Numbered from the stretch's first letter, positions 31,412 to 41,168 are shown. The stretch is 64,000 nt of DNA from Chloroflexi bacterium HGW-Chloroflexi-4 (GCA_002840715.1 PHBW01000006.1:1-64000), one strand, 5' to 3'. The notes: generated by a model from the letters alone, not told the origin. Program-made: numbers and translations.

Positions 31412-33277
31412 ATGCCGGAACTTTCTGAACACATCCAGGGCATTTTGGCCACATTGCCTCAAAAACCGGGCTGTTACATCATGCGCGACCCCGGCGGCGT
31501 GGTCATTTATGTGGGTAAGGCTATTAATCTAAAAAACCGGGTGCGCTCCTATTTTCAGGAACGCACCGACATGGATCGCAAAACGCGCAAACTTGTCACC
31601 CACATCGCCGATCTCGAATGGATCGTGGTTGGCTCAGAACTTGAGGCTTTGATCCTCGAGATGAATCTGATCAAGAAACATCGTCCGCATTTCAACGTGC
31701 GGTTAAAAGATGATAAACGCTATCCCTATATCAAAGTTCATCTGAATGATCCGTTCCCAAAAGTGACTGTGACGCGCATCATGAATAAGGATGGATCGCG
31801 CTATTTCGGCCCCTATACCAGCGTGTGGGCGGTACATCAAACCCTCGATCTGCTGCGCAAGATTTTTCCATATCTCACCTGTGACCGAGAGATCACCGGT
31901 CTGGATGCACGACCTTGCCTGTATTATGACATCAAACTTTGCACAGGTCCCTGCATCGGCGCCATCAACCAGGAGGGTTACAAGCAGCTCATTACCGATT
32001 TATGCGCATTTTTGGACGGCCACACCGATCCGATTGTAGGTCGGCTGCAGCGTGAAATGAAAGTGGCTTCTAAAAACCTGAACTTTGAACGTGCGGCTGT
32101 GCTGCGGGATCAGTTGAATTCCATTGAACGGGTGGTTGAAAAGCAGAAGGTCATCAGCGGCGACCAGAGCGACTCGGATGTGCTGGCTCTCGCCCGCGCC
32201 GATGGTGAAGCCTGCGTGCAGATTTTCTTCATCCGCAACGGCAAACTGATGGGGCGCGAATACTTCATTTTGGAGGGCACCGAAGAGATTACCGATAATG
32301 AAGTCATCGGCGAGTTCATCAAGCAGTTTTACAGCGAAGCCGCCACCATTCCAGACCGCGTGCTGCTGCCCAATGAGGTGGAAGAAGCCCAGATTATTCA
32401 ACAGTGGTTGAACACCAAACGTGGCGGCGAAAAAATGAAGATGTTTGTGCCGAAATCAGGCTCCACTTCTGATGACCTGGTGAAGATGGCCACTGAAAAC
32501 GCCGTAGAAACCCTTCAGGCGCTGCGCAGCCAATGGGAAGCCGACAAGAACAAACAAACCCAGGCTCTCTCGGAGCTTCAATCCGCTTTGCAGCTTATTG
32601 AGCCACCCAACCGCATTGAATGCTACGACATATCCAACACCCAGGGCACTTCATCCGTGGGCAGTATGGTGGTTTTTGAGCAAGGCACGCCCAGCAAGGG
32701 AATGTACCGCCACTTTAACATCAAGACCGTGATCGGGCCTGATGATTTCGCCAGCATGGAAGAAGTTTTAACCCGCCGCTTCAAACGCTGGCAGGCTGCC
32801 CAGGAAAAACAGTTGGTCGGCGCCAAACTCGATACCTCGTTTGCGGTACTCCCCGATCTATTGATGGTGGATGGCGGCAAAGGCCAGCTCGGACGGGCGG
32901 TCAAGGTGCTTGAGAACTTTGGCTTGTCTGAGCGTGTTCCGCTGGTGGGGCTTGCCAAACAGCAGGAGGAACTTTTTAGACCGCACATAGAAGGGTCTAT
33001 TATTCTGCCACGCCATTCACAGGGTTTGTATCTGATACAGCGTGTGCGTGATGAAGCCCACCGTTTTGCCATCACCGCTCACCGCAAGGCGCGCGGCAAG
33101 GTTGGCATTGCCTCCCGGTTGGATGCGATCCCCGGGGTGGGGCCGAAACGCCGTCGGGCGCTGCTTGAAAAATTTGGCGATATCGAAAGTATTCGTCAGG
33201 CGTCGGTTGAAGAGTTAACAAAAATCCCCGGCATCACCGAGGATATTGCGCTTGCTTTACAATCAGGGTTGGATTAG
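31412..33277 (+). CDS. uvrC: Excinuclease ABC subunit C
   Basis: UvrC makes the dual cuts in nucleotide-excision repair. The 621-residue product shows the N-terminal GIY-YIG nuclease (GCYIMRDPGGVVIYVGKA), a UVR motif (LNFERAAVLRDQLNSIERV) that contacts UvrB, the RNase-H-like nuclease half with ECYDISNTQGTSSVGSMVVF, and two C-terminal helix-hairpin-helix motifs (AIPGVGPKRRRALLEKFG, then KIPGITEDIALAL). It has the normal family length. The stop overlaps the stop of the convergent rhodanese gene by four bases, so there is no room for a terminator between them. Confidence 0.97.
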   Translation: MPELSEHIQGILATLPQKPGCYIMRDPGGVVIYVGKAINLKNRVRSYFQERTDMDRKTRKLVTHIADLEWIVVGSELEALILEMNLIKKHRPHFNVRLKDDKRYPYIKVHLNDPFPKVTVTRIMNKDGSRYFGPYTSVWAVHQTLDLLRKIFPYLTCDREITGLDARPCLYYDIKLCTGPCIGAINQEGYKQLITDLCAFLDGHTDPIVGRLQREMKVASKNLNFERAAVLRDQLNSIERVVEKQKVISGDQSDSDVLALARADGEACVQIFFIRNGKLMGREYFILEGTEEITDNEVIGEFIKQFYSEAATIPDRVLLPNEVEEAQIIQQWLNTKRGGEKMKMFVPKSGSTSDDLVKMATENAVETLQALRSQWEADKNKQTQALSELQSALQLIEPPNRIECYDISNTQGTSSVGSMVVFEQGTPSKGMYRHFNIKTVIGPDDFASMEEVLTRRFKRWQAAQEKQLVGAKLDTSFAVLPDLLMVDGGKGQLGRAVKVLENFGLSERVPLVGLAKQQEELFRPHIEGSIILPRHSQGLYLIQRVRDEAHRFAITAHRKARGKVGIASRLDAIPGVGPKRRRALLEKFGDIESIRQASVEELTKIPGITEDIALALQSGLD

Positions 33278-33702
33278 GGACCAGTCACGACCGGCAGACC
33301 TGCAGAAATCCAGGCGTTAATGCCGCCGTTGATGCTGGTGGTTCTGTTTAACCCGGCGGCGCGCAACAAATCACGGGCTTGTCCGCTGCGGTTGCCGCTG
33401 CGGCAAATGATCAACACATCCTGATCGGTGGGGAGTTCACTCACACGGGCAGAGAGTTCTCCCAACGGAATTAATACAGCGCCCTCCACATGAGCTTCAT
33501 TCCATTCGCTTGGTTCCCGCACATCCAACAGGTAGGCACCATTGGCAAATTGTTCATTGGCTTGCTGCACGGTTATGGTCGCTGGCAGGCTGTCCGTTTT
33601 GGGTTGAAAGATCAGCACTGCTGCCACGATCAACGCAACCGCAACCAGACCGATCAAAATCCATTTATTGTTGTTTTGGGGTTTATTTTTCTTTGAACTC
33701 AT
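33274..33702 (-). CDS. Membrane-anchored rhodanese-domain protein
   Basis: A basic Asn/Lys-rich N terminus (SSKKNKPQNNNK) leads to one helix (WILIGLVAVALIVAAVLIF) and an external rhodanese domain. The active-site loop is CRSGNRSGQ, so sulfur or phosphate transfer by the cysteine is plausible. The 142-residue protein is a single-domain form. An AGAGGTG ribosome binding site precedes the ATG at 33702, with a GTG at 33708 as an alternative. It ends head-on with uvrC, sharing the last four bases. Confidence 0.85.
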   Translation of the reverse strand: MSSKKNKPQNNNKWILIGLVAVALIVAAVLIFQPKTDSLPATITVQQANEQFANGAYLLDVREPSEWNEAHVEGAVLIPLGELSARVSELPTDQDVLIICRSGNRSGQARDLLRAAGLNRTTSINGGINAWISAGLPVVTGP

Positions 33703-33756
33703 AATCACCTCTTTTTATATTTCAGATGTTCAAATGAAATTAAAGATACATGCAAT

Positions 33757-34776
33757 CTATTTGATTACCAAATCGCGCAGCACTTTTGCCGCAGATTCAG
33801 CCGTGATATCCCGTTGGGGCATGGCCATCAGCTCATAACCCACCATAAACTTACGCACGGTTGCAGATCTCAAGAGCGGGGGGTAAAAATGCGAGTGCAG
33901 CACCCATTCAGGGTGGGCTTTGCCGTCATAAGGCGCCTGATGAAAACCCATCGAATAGGGGAATGAAACGCTGAAAAGGCGGTCGTAGCATTTGGTGACG
34001 TCCAGCATGATGGCCGCCAGATTTTTCTTTGCTTTGGCGTCGCAATCTGCCAGACGATGCAGGGGGCGGGTCGCCGTGACCATCACTTCAAACGGCCAGA
34101 CTGCCCAAAAAGGCACCACGGCAATGAAGTCCTCATTGGCAGCCACTAACCTTTCGCCGGATTCGAGCTCGAGTTTGGCATAATCCAGCAGCAACGGTTT
34201 GCCGTGTTGGCGCAAGTATTCCGTCTGTGATGCAAGTTCTTTGGCTGGCTCATTTGGGATGGTGGAGTTCGCCCAGATCTGGCTGTGGGGGTGCGGATTC
34301 GAGCAGCCCATCATGGCGCCCTTGTTCTCAAAGACCTGCACATAGCTGATATCTTCGCGGGCACCCAACGCTTCGCTCTCATTCGTCCAGGTGGCCAGCA
34401 CCAGTTCAACTTCTTCAATTGACATATCTGGCAAGGTCAGGTCGTGGCGTGGAGAAAAGCACACCACTTTGCAGTAGCCAGTTTCGGGTTCTTCTCGCAG
34501 CAGTTCATGCTGCCCTGCAGACTTGGCTAATGATGATTCGGGCAGCAGCGCTGAAAAATCGTTATCGAACACGAAGGTATCTTTATAGGCTGGATTCACA
34601 TTACCTGATGCGCGTGTGTTGCCGGGGCACAGGCTGCACTCCGGGTCGTAATAGGGAAGGTCAATTTTCTTTTTCTCTTCGACCTGTCCAAGCCAGGGAC
34701 GTTTGGTGCGTTGAGGTGAGACAAGCACCCATTCGTTGGTCAGAGGATTGAACCGGCGGTGAGGTGAATCAGACAT
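33757..34776 (-). CDS. galT: Galactose-1-phosphate uridylyltransferase
   Basis: GalT swaps UMP between UDP-glucose and galactose-1-phosphate in the Leloir pathway. The 339-residue HIT-fold protein has the active-site HPHSQ in SNPHPHSQIWA, the N-terminal RRFNPLTNEWVLVSPQR, and zinc-site cysteines in YDPECSLCPG. AAGGAGTACTC lies before the ATG at 34776. It is divergent from a ROK regulator gene, with a 182-base gap between them, so the regulator may act on both. No galK or galE is next to it. Confidence 0.95.
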   Translation of the reverse strand: MSDSPHRRFNPLTNEWVLVSPQRTKRPWLGQVEEKKKIDLPYYDPECSLCPGNTRASGNVNPAYKDTFVFDNDFSALLPESSLAKSAGQHELLREEPETGYCKVVCFSPRHDLTLPDMSIEEVELVLATWTNESEALGAREDISYVQVFENKGAMMGCSNPHPHSQIWANSTIPNEPAKELASQTEYLRQHGKPLLLDYAKLELESGERLVAANEDFIAVVPFWAVWPFEVMVTATRPLHRLADCDAKAKKNLAAIMLDVTKCYDRLFSVSFPYSMGFHQAPYDGKAHPEWVLHSHFYPPLLRSATVRKFMVGYELMAMPQRDITAESAAKVLRDLVIK

Positions 34777-34906
34777 GAGTACTCCTTGAGCGTTGAATAT
34801 TTTTCATTATACACAGACTCATGAAAAACTATTTGAGTAAAAGACGCAGAAAACTTAAATATTCCGGTAAAAATTAAATTGCCTATTGAAATTTAAATAA
34901 AAAGCT

Positions 34907-34924
34907 TTACAATAAACTTTGTAA
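34907..34924. promoter_or_regulatory. Inverted repeat between galT and the ROK regulator
   Basis: TTACAA at 34907-34912 and TTGTAA at 34919-34924 are mirrored around six bases, in an AT-rich stretch upstream of the ROK gene. ROK repressors bind AT-rich inverted sites in divergent gaps, so it is a candidate operator, but the arms are short. Confidence 0.35.
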
Positions 34925-34958
34925 GTTCAATAAACATACAATACCTGCAAGGAATTAC

Positions 34959-36167
34959 ATGGCCAACCTTAAGGCAACACATCAGAAGACCAAGCGGCAT
35001 AATCGCGATCTGGTTCTCAAAACCATTTTTGCCCGTCAGCCCATCAGCCGGGCAGAGATTGCACGCATTACCTCGCTCACCCGCGCGACGGTTTCTGAGA
35101 TCATTAACACTTTCCTTACCGAAGGTCTGGTTGAAGAAGTTGGCCTGGGATCTTCGATTGGCGGAAAATCTCCCATTTTGCTCTCGCTCGTGGCTGATTC
35201 ACGTTATCTGATCGGTTTAAACCTGGCACAGGATAAATTCATAGGTTCAGTGGTCAATCTGCTGGGCGAACTAAAAGAAACAGTCGAAATTCCCATCAGC
35301 GACAACGATGGCAAGCAAGCCCTCGATACCGTCTTTCAGATTTTGGATCAGCTCGTCGCCAAAAACTGGAAGCCTGTGGTTGGCATTGGTATCGCCACCC
35401 CGGGTCTGGTTAATACTCGTGAAGGTGTGGTGTTGAATGCGGTCAATCTTGATTGGCAGGATCTTCCCCTAGCGCACTTGATCAAAGCCCGCTACCGCCT
35501 GCCTGTCTGTGTTGTCAATGACAGCCAAGCGAATGCCATTGGTGAGTTTGTCTACGGCGGCAAGCACGAACCAGAAGGCAACCTGGTGGTGGTGAATGTA
35601 CGGCATGGTATCGGTGCTGGTATTTTGATCAACGGTCAGCTCTTTCAAGGCGACGGCGGCAGCGCAGGCGAAATCGGCCACGTCATGGTTCAGCCTGAAG
35701 GCGGACGTTTGTGCCGCTGTGGAAAACGCGGCTGCCTTGAAACAATTTCGAGCGCCAAAGCCGTTGTGCAGCGCGCCCGTGAACTGGCCAAAGACTTTCC
35801 ACATTCTGAGCTGGCCAAAAATCCTGCAAACATCAATCTCAACGCGGTGGTCGATGCTTTTCAACACAATGATACGCTGGCGCTGCTGGTTGCCCGCGAC
35901 GCAGCCAAATTCCTCGGCTTTTCTCTCGCCACCTTGGTGGGCACTTTGAACATTGAGGATATCGTCCTAACCGGTGAGATGTCCCGTCTGGGCAGTACCT
36001 GGCTGGCTCAAATACGTGAATCCATGCTCGAAGCAGGTTTGGCGCGCATGGTTCAGGAAACCCGCCTTGAAATTGGCAAACTGGATTTCCGAGGTTACAT
36101 TCTGGGCTCATCCGCCTTGATGTTATTGGAAGACTATTCATTATTATTTCTTAAATCTGAAGAGTAG
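34959..36167 (+). CDS. ROK-family transcriptional regulator
   Basis: The 402-residue protein has an N-terminal winged helix-turn-helix (RAEIARITSLTRATVSEIIN), then an ROK sugar-binding domain with GIGIATPGLVNTREGVVLNA and VVNDSQANAIGE. The ROK zinc motif CRCGKRGCLE is intact. NagC/Mlc-type proteins of this kind repress sugar genes until the sugar or sugar phosphate binds. The downstream genes encode a kinase-like protein, deacetylase, ABC importer and hexosaminidase, so N-acetylglucosamine or chitobiose is a likely effector. AAGGAATTAC precedes the ATG at 34959. Confidence 0.9.
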   Translation: MANLKATHQKTKRHNRDLVLKTIFARQPISRAEIARITSLTRATVSEIINTFLTEGLVEEVGLGSSIGGKSPILLSLVADSRYLIGLNLAQDKFIGSVVNLLGELKETVEIPISDNDGKQALDTVFQILDQLVAKNWKPVVGIGIATPGLVNTREGVVLNAVNLDWQDLPLAHLIKARYRLPVCVVNDSQANAIGEFVYGGKHEPEGNLVVVNVRHGIGAGILINGQLFQGDGGSAGEIGHVMVQPEGGRLCRCGKRGCLETISSAKAVVQRARELAKDFPHSELAKNPANINLNAVVDAFQHNDTLALLVARDAAKFLGFSLATLVGTLNIEDIVLTGEMSRLGSTWLAQIRESMLEAGLARMVQETRLEIGKLDFRGYILGSSALMLLEDYSLLFLKSEE

Positions 36168-36176
36168 GGTTTTATT

Positions 36177-37568
36177 ATGTCTGGCAATCTTGAATTAATT
36201 CGTCCGTTCATTCAACCACCCCTGGATTCCGAGTTCCGTCCGGCGGTGTTGGCGAACCATCATTTTCAATCATTGTGCGCCAAAAACGGACTTCCGTTGG
36301 TGATCGGTCTCGAACGTAATAATGGTGAATTCTCAAGGTACGAAACCCGGGTGCTGCCTGGTGGAGAAACAGTTGAGAAATCAAATTTTGCTTATGTTGA
36401 ACGGCTTTTGAAATTCCTGCTTTGGCAGCGTGGCGCTTTTAAAATTTATATCGGCGGACCGCAATCCATAGGCGAAGCCATTGCACGCAGCTATTCAGCG
36501 AACGGCGAAAGACATTTTGAAGTGGATTTCCTCGGCCGTCAGGTTTATGAAAAACCATTCGAGGTGATCGTGTGTTCACCAGATGAGGTTCCTGCGGCAA
36601 ATGAGATCGGCAAACTGCTGGGCCGTCATCTGGAAGGCAACCGCATTGGTTTCGATCTTGGCGCTTCAGACCGCAAGGTCAGCGCAGTAAAAGACGGCAA
36701 GATCGTTTACAGCGAAGAAGTCATGTGGGAGCCGAAGAAACAAACCGACCCCGAATATTACTACACAGAAATTTCAGCGGCTTTAAAAACTGCTGCTTCA
36801 AAAATGTCCGGTTTGGATGCCATCGGCGGAAGTTCGGCCGGCATTTACCTGGATAACCGCCCCATGGTAGCGTCTCTCTTTCGCAACATTCCGGCTGAAC
36901 GCTTTGCTGAAGTCAAAAACCTGTTTGAACGCATCGGGGCTGACTTTGGGGTGCCTTTGGATGTGATCAATGACGGAGACGTAACTGCATTGGCCGGGTC
37001 AATGTCAGTAGGTGAGAACGGCATTCTTGGCATTGCCCTCGGTTCAAGTGAAGCTGCTGGATATGTAGATATGAACGGAAGAATTACCGGCTGGGTCAAT
37101 GAATTGTGTTTTGCCCCCGTGGATTACAGTCCAAATGCACCGCGCGACGAATGGTCCGGCGATATTGGCTGTGGATCATCCTATTTTTCACAGCAATGTG
37201 TTTTTCGTTTGGCTTCCAAAGCCGGGATAGAAATCCCCGCCGACCTGATGGATGCCGAAAAATTAAAATTTGTACAGGATAAACTCGAAGCCGGGCACGA
37301 TGGCGCCGTCAAAATATGGCAAAGCATGGGCATCATCCTTGGTTATGGTCTGGCACATTATGCTGATTTTTATGAGATGCGCCACGTCTTGATCCTTGGC
37401 CGTTGTACTTCTGGCCACGGAGGTGAGCTTCTGTTGGAAGGTGTGCATAAAGTTTTCGAAGCAGAGTTTCCTGAACTCTTAAAGCGTTTCACCGTTCATT
37501 TGCCAGACGAGAAAATGCGCCGGGTTGGTCAATCTGTGGCGGCAGCCAGTCTGCCTGCTTTGAAATGA
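36177..37568 (+). CDS. ROK-like sugar kinase with extra N-terminal domain
   Basis: The 463-residue protein has an N-terminal domain of about 150 residues (LPLVIGLERNNGEFSRYETR onward) that I do not recognise, then a ROK-type ATPase fold: phosphate motif IGFDLGASDRKVSAV, VINDGDVTALAG with the likely catalytic Asp, and GIALGSSEAAGYVD. The usual ROK zinc motif CxCGxxGC is absent; C and H residues in IGCGSSYFSQQC may serve instead. It is probably a sugar kinase of the locus. The gene follows the regulator by nine bases. Confidence 0.72.
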   Translation: MSGNLELIRPFIQPPLDSEFRPAVLANHHFQSLCAKNGLPLVIGLERNNGEFSRYETRVLPGGETVEKSNFAYVERLLKFLLWQRGAFKIYIGGPQSIGEAIARSYSANGERHFEVDFLGRQVYEKPFEVIVCSPDEVPAANEIGKLLGRHLEGNRIGFDLGASDRKVSAVKDGKIVYSEEVMWEPKKQTDPEYYYTEISAALKTAASKMSGLDAIGGSSAGIYLDNRPMVASLFRNIPAERFAEVKNLFERIGADFGVPLDVINDGDVTALAGSMSVGENGILGIALGSSEAAGYVDMNGRITGWVNELCFAPVDYSPNAPRDEWSGDIGCGSSYFSQQCVFRLASKAGIEIPADLMDAEKLKFVQDKLEAGHDGAVKIWQSMGIILGYGLAHYADFYEMRHVLILGRCTSGHGGELLLEGVHKVFEAEFPELLKRFTVHLPDEKMRRVGQSVAAASLPALK

Positions 37569-37575
37569 GGAAAGC

Positions 37576-38421
37576 ATGAAATTGCATCAAGATACCTCCG
37601 AACTATTTATTCCTGACGGTCTGCCAGTTGAGCAGGCACTCAGTCGCACTACGCATCTTGCCATAGCTGCTCACCAGGATGATCTTGAGATCATGGCCGC
37701 CGCACCCATCCTTGACTGCTTTCAGCAGGAAGACAGGTGGTATTCTGCCGTGGTGGTCACAGACGGACGCGGCTCTCCGCGTAATGGTTTGTATGAAAAA
37801 TATAACGATGAAGAGATGCGATTGGTGCGTTTCAAAGAACAGCGCAAAGCAGCCATCGTGGGTGAGTATGCCGCCCTCTTTATGCTGGATTATGCAAGCA
37901 AAGAGACCAAGAGCAGCAGTACCAACCCCGTGGATGATCTGGTTGCCATTCTTAAAGCCACTCGGCCACAATACGTTTATACCCACAACCTGGCTGATAA
38001 GCACGATACCCATATTGCCACGGCAATAAAAGTCATCGCTGCTCTTCGTCAATTGCCAAAAAATGACCGCCCCGAAAAGTTGTTTGGTTGTGAGGTATGG
38101 CGCAACCTTGATTGGATGGTGGATAGCGATAAAGTGCCTTTCGATCTGTCGCAGCAGGAAAACCTGCAATCCGCTTTGCTGGGTGTTTTTGATTCGCAGA
38201 TCACCGGCGGCAAGCGTTACGACCTGGCCTCGTTGGCACGCCGCCGCGCCAATGCCACCTATTTTGAATCTCACGGCGTGGATGTGCTGACCGGACTTTC
38301 ATTTGGTTTGGATATGACTTCACTTATCCAAAATGACGATCTGGAACCGGCTGCTTTCATTCTGACTTACCTCGATCATTTCGCGCAGGATGTCATGGAC
38401 CGCCTGCAACGCGTCAAATAA
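37576..38421 (+). CDS. PIG-L family deacetylase of the amino-sugar locus
   Basis: The 281-residue product carries the metal motif AHQDDLE at about residues 33-39, a variant of the usual AHPDDE, and a histidine pair HDTHIAT near the middle. Members deacetylate GlcNAc-type sugars; here it would release glucosamine from an N-acetyl sugar entering through the ABC importer. The ATG at 37576 has AGGAAAGC upstream and lies eight bases after the kinase stop. It is a different subfamily from the deacetylase at 12598. Confidence 0.85.
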   Translation: MKLHQDTSELFIPDGLPVEQALSRTTHLAIAAHQDDLEIMAAAPILDCFQQEDRWYSAVVVTDGRGSPRNGLYEKYNDEEMRLVRFKEQRKAAIVGEYAALFMLDYASKETKSSSTNPVDDLVAILKATRPQYVYTHNLADKHDTHIATAIKVIAALRQLPKNDRPEKLFGCEVWRNLDWMVDSDKVPFDLSQQENLQSALLGVFDSQITGGKRYDLASLARRRANATYFESHGVDVLTGLSFGLDMTSLIQNDDLEPAAFILTYLDHFAQDVMDRLQRVK

Positions 38422-38541
38422 ATTTTGATACCCTTTTCATAAAGAGTTTCGAACGGGAAGGAGGACGACCTCAGGAAAATCAATAGCCAGTTATTTCAAA
38501 AAAATACAACCGATAAATCGATCTGAGAAGGAGATGAAGTG

Positions 38542-39915
38542 ATGCGTACTAAATTTTTTGCACTGTTTGTTATCGTGGCTGTTTTGTTGAGCGCCTGTGG
38601 AAAAGCCGCTCCGACCGCCGCACCTGCTGCTGAAGTTGTTGCTACAGAAGCAGCCGCCCCCGCCGCCACCGAAGCACCTGTTGCTGCCGGCGATCCTGTA
38701 ACCCTCAAGATCTACCTGCTGGATTACACTCCCGATACCATTACCTGGCTCGAGGAAACCATCAATCCAGCATTTGTCACCGAGCACCCTGGTGTGACCG
38801 TTGAGATCACTCAAGGCAGCTGGAGCGGTTGGGATACCACCTTCGCCGGTTTCTTCACCGCTGGCGCAGGACCCGACATCATCAACCTCGGTTCTGAAAT
38901 GAACACCCTTTACGGCGAAAGCCTGGCCGACATGGATCCCTATTTGGGAGAAGCTGCTTGGGCTGACATCGCCAATTTTGGACCCGCACTCGAGAATGCC
39001 AAGTACGATGGTAAACTCCGCGGTTTGCCCATCTTCACCGCCCCCCGTTACGTCTTCTGCCGCACCGACTTAATGGAAGCCGCTGGCTGGACCACCGGAA
39101 CCCCTGCCAATTTTGCAGAATGGATTGATTTCGCCAAGATGGCATCCAAAATCGATACAGCCACCAATTCCCTGGTTCAACAGGCACTTGTTCCTGTCGA
39201 TGCCGGATCCATGGCCGACTGGCAGTGGTGGTTGCTCGTCTTCAATTCCCTCGGTGGAGAACTCTACAAAGCCGACGGTACCCCCAATTTCGATTCTGCT
39301 GAAGCTTTGGCCGCCACCCAGTTCCTGCTTGACATGCGCCAGGCTACCTATGGCCCCGCTGCCGATGCTGTTGCCGCTCTCCCCGCTGGACAGGGCTCTG
39401 TTATTGATGTCAACGCCGAAACCGGCAAAGACAACGGCGCCGTCTGCCTCGCTCACTCTGGTTGGGCTGCTCCTGCTTTCGACAACGCCATTTGGGAAAA
39501 AGTCAGCATTGACGCCTTCGCTGGCGATCCTGCCAACTTCCCCAATAGCAAACCCGTTGTCTTGGCTTTCAATGACTGGCTGGCTGTTCCTGAATATAGC
39601 CAGAACAAAGAATTGGCCGCAGAATGGCTCAAGATGGCCTTCTCTAAAGACGCCAACAACCAATGGAATGCTACCATGGGCTTGATCCCTGCCCGAAACG
39701 ATTCACAATTTGGTTACGTGACTGAATCTTCACAACTCAAGAGAGAAGCTGAATTGGCCTCTCAATATGGTGTTGGTTTCGCCGGCATTGAAGAAGCTGC
39801 CAAACTCTCCACCATTATGCAAGATGCCCTCGGTAAATTAATCACTGAAGAATTAACCCCCGCCGAAGTGGTTGAAAAGATTCAAGCTGATTACGTCGTC
39901 GCATTGGGTCAATAA
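38542..39915 (+). CDS. ABC sugar importer substrate-binding lipoprotein
   Basis: The 457-residue product has a lipoprotein signal with cleavage before Cys in VLLSACGK, an Ala/Pro/Thr-rich linker, then a family-1 (MalE-like) binding fold. Segments such as GPDIINLGSEMNTLYGESLA and NGAVCLAHSGWAAP are typical. It binds a sugar outside the cell for the permeases downstream. A strong AAGGAGATG site precedes the start; GTG at 38539 is an in-frame alternative. A hairpin follows the gene and probably reduces expression of the permease genes relative to this one. Confidence 0.92.
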   Translation: MRTKFFALFVIVAVLLSACGKAAPTAAPAAEVVATEAAAPAATEAPVAAGDPVTLKIYLLDYTPDTITWLEETINPAFVTEHPGVTVEITQGSWSGWDTTFAGFFTAGAGPDIINLGSEMNTLYGESLADMDPYLGEAAWADIANFGPALENAKYDGKLRGLPIFTAPRYVFCRTDLMEAAGWTTGTPANFAEWIDFAKMASKIDTATNSLVQQALVPVDAGSMADWQWWLLVFNSLGGELYKADGTPNFDSAEALAATQFLLDMRQATYGPAADAVAALPAGQGSVIDVNAETGKDNGAVCLAHSGWAAPAFDNAIWEKVSIDAFAGDPANFPNSKPVVLAFNDWLAVPEYSQNKELAAEWLKMAFSKDANNQWNATMGLIPARNDSQFGYVTESSQLKREAELASQYGVGFAGIEEAAKLSTIMQDALGKLITEELTPAEVVEKIQADYVVALGQ

Positions 39916-39935
39916 TTAACAGAAATTGAAACAAA

Positions 39936-39985
39936 TGGCAGGTCGGTGGGGAAAACAGAATCTCATTCGACCTGCCAGTTTTTTT
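39936..39985 (+). terminator. Hairpin with T run between binding-protein and permease genes
   Basis: TGGCAGGTCG pairs with CGACCTGCCA around a 22-base loop, followed by GTTTTTTTC. Partial termination here would give an excess of binding protein over permease, as is common in sugar ABC operons. Confidence 0.75.
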
Positions 39986-40004
39986 CAGACTTGGAGGCAG
40001 CGAA

Positions 40005-41159
40005 ATGCTTCAAAACCCTTATATTAGTGTCATCATCAATGCAATTATTGCCATTCTTTTTATCATTGTAACCAGTCTGGCATTGGCATCGCTGGCGCGT
40101 TTGATCGCCAAATTATTCAAAGCGACCCGCATTCAACAAGAAAACACCTTTGCCGGTTATCTATTCGCTTCTCCGTGGATTGTTGGTTTTTTGATCTTTG
40201 TGGTTGTGCCGCTGGGGTTTTCACTCTATTGGAGTTTTACCGATTTTCGAATTGCCTCCAAAGAGCCGATCAACTGGATCGGATTGGATAACTACATCCG
40301 ATTGCTGACTGCGGACTCCAGTTTCAGAGCTTCCATTATCAACACCCTTTACTTGACTTTTCTCGGCCTGCCGCTTGAGATGGCCGTTGCACTCTTTTTG
40401 GCTGTCATGCTAAACCAGAAGATGAAAGGTGAGCGCGTTTTTCGCATGGCCTTTTATCTGCCGGTCATCCTTGGATTCAACACCGCCGTCTTGTTATGCT
40501 GGCGTTTGATGCTCAACGGCGGCACCGGCATCATCAACCAATTGATCCGGGCTGTGGTTAATGCAGTTCCCCTCATTGGATGGATTGAACGTGCCCTCAT
40601 CTATGTTCAGGAACTTTTCAGCGCCTTCTTTTTGGGCATCAGCAATCAGAGTTTCACTCTTTTCAACCGTGTATTGGAAGCCGGTCTGCCAGCAGCAAAT
40701 CGAGTACCTTTATGGGTTGAGAGTCCGTTATGGTCAAAAATGTCAGTTGTGCTTTTAATCGTCTGGGGCTGCGGCACCATGATGTTGATCTTTTTGGCTG
40801 GTTTGAATAACATCCCCAAAGATTATCACGAAGCCGCCCAGGTGGATGGTGCAGGTGCCTGGCGCCGTTTCTGGAAGATTTCCTTTCCCCTGCTTTCCCC
40901 CTACATCTTCTACAACTTGATTGTGGGCATGATCGCCATGCTTCAAATATTTGAGCCGATCTTTGTGCTCTACCGCGATAATCAACCTTTGATCTCTTCT
41001 GCGATTTCGATGGTCTATTATTTGTGGAATTCAACCTTCAGACAATTTGAGATCGGTTACGGCTCTGCCATCTCTTGGTTGATCCTGATCATTATCCTGG
41101 TCGTGACACTCATCCAGTTTTGGATGCAGAAGCGCTGGGTCAATTACGATTTGTACTAG
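40005..41159 (+). CDS. ABC sugar importer permease, MalF-like
   Basis: The 384-residue membrane protein has six or more helices and the EAA-type coupling loop EAAQVDGAGAWRRFWKISFPLL near residue 280, which docks on the ATPase. Early segments AGYLFASPWIVGFLIFVVVPL are typical of MalF/UgpA proteins. It is the larger of two permeases and precedes the MalG-like gene by nine bases. The ATPase subunit is not in the locus; a shared MsmK-type ATPase elsewhere is likely, as in many bacteria. Confidence 0.92.
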   Translation: MLQNPYISVIINAIIAILFIIVTSLALASLARLIAKLFKATRIQQENTFAGYLFASPWIVGFLIFVVVPLGFSLYWSFTDFRIASKEPINWIGLDNYIRLLTADSSFRASIINTLYLTFLGLPLEMAVALFLAVMLNQKMKGERVFRMAFYLPVILGFNTAVLLCWRLMLNGGTGIINQLIRAVVNAVPLIGWIERALIYVQELFSAFFLGISNQSFTLFNRVLEAGLPAANRVPLWVESPLWSKMSVVLLIVWGCGTMMLIFLAGLNNIPKDYHEAAQVDGAGAWRRFWKISFPLLSPYIFYNLIVGMIAMLQIFEPIFVLYRDNQPLISSAISMVYYLWNSTFRQFEIGYGSAISWLILIIILVVTLIQFWMQKRWVNYDLY

Positions 41160-41168
41160 GAGGCAGCC

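Noticed and set aside
37603-38274. 223-residue minus-strand frame opposite the PIG-L deacetylase
   Set aside because: Antisense of a gene with its metal motif and operon context.
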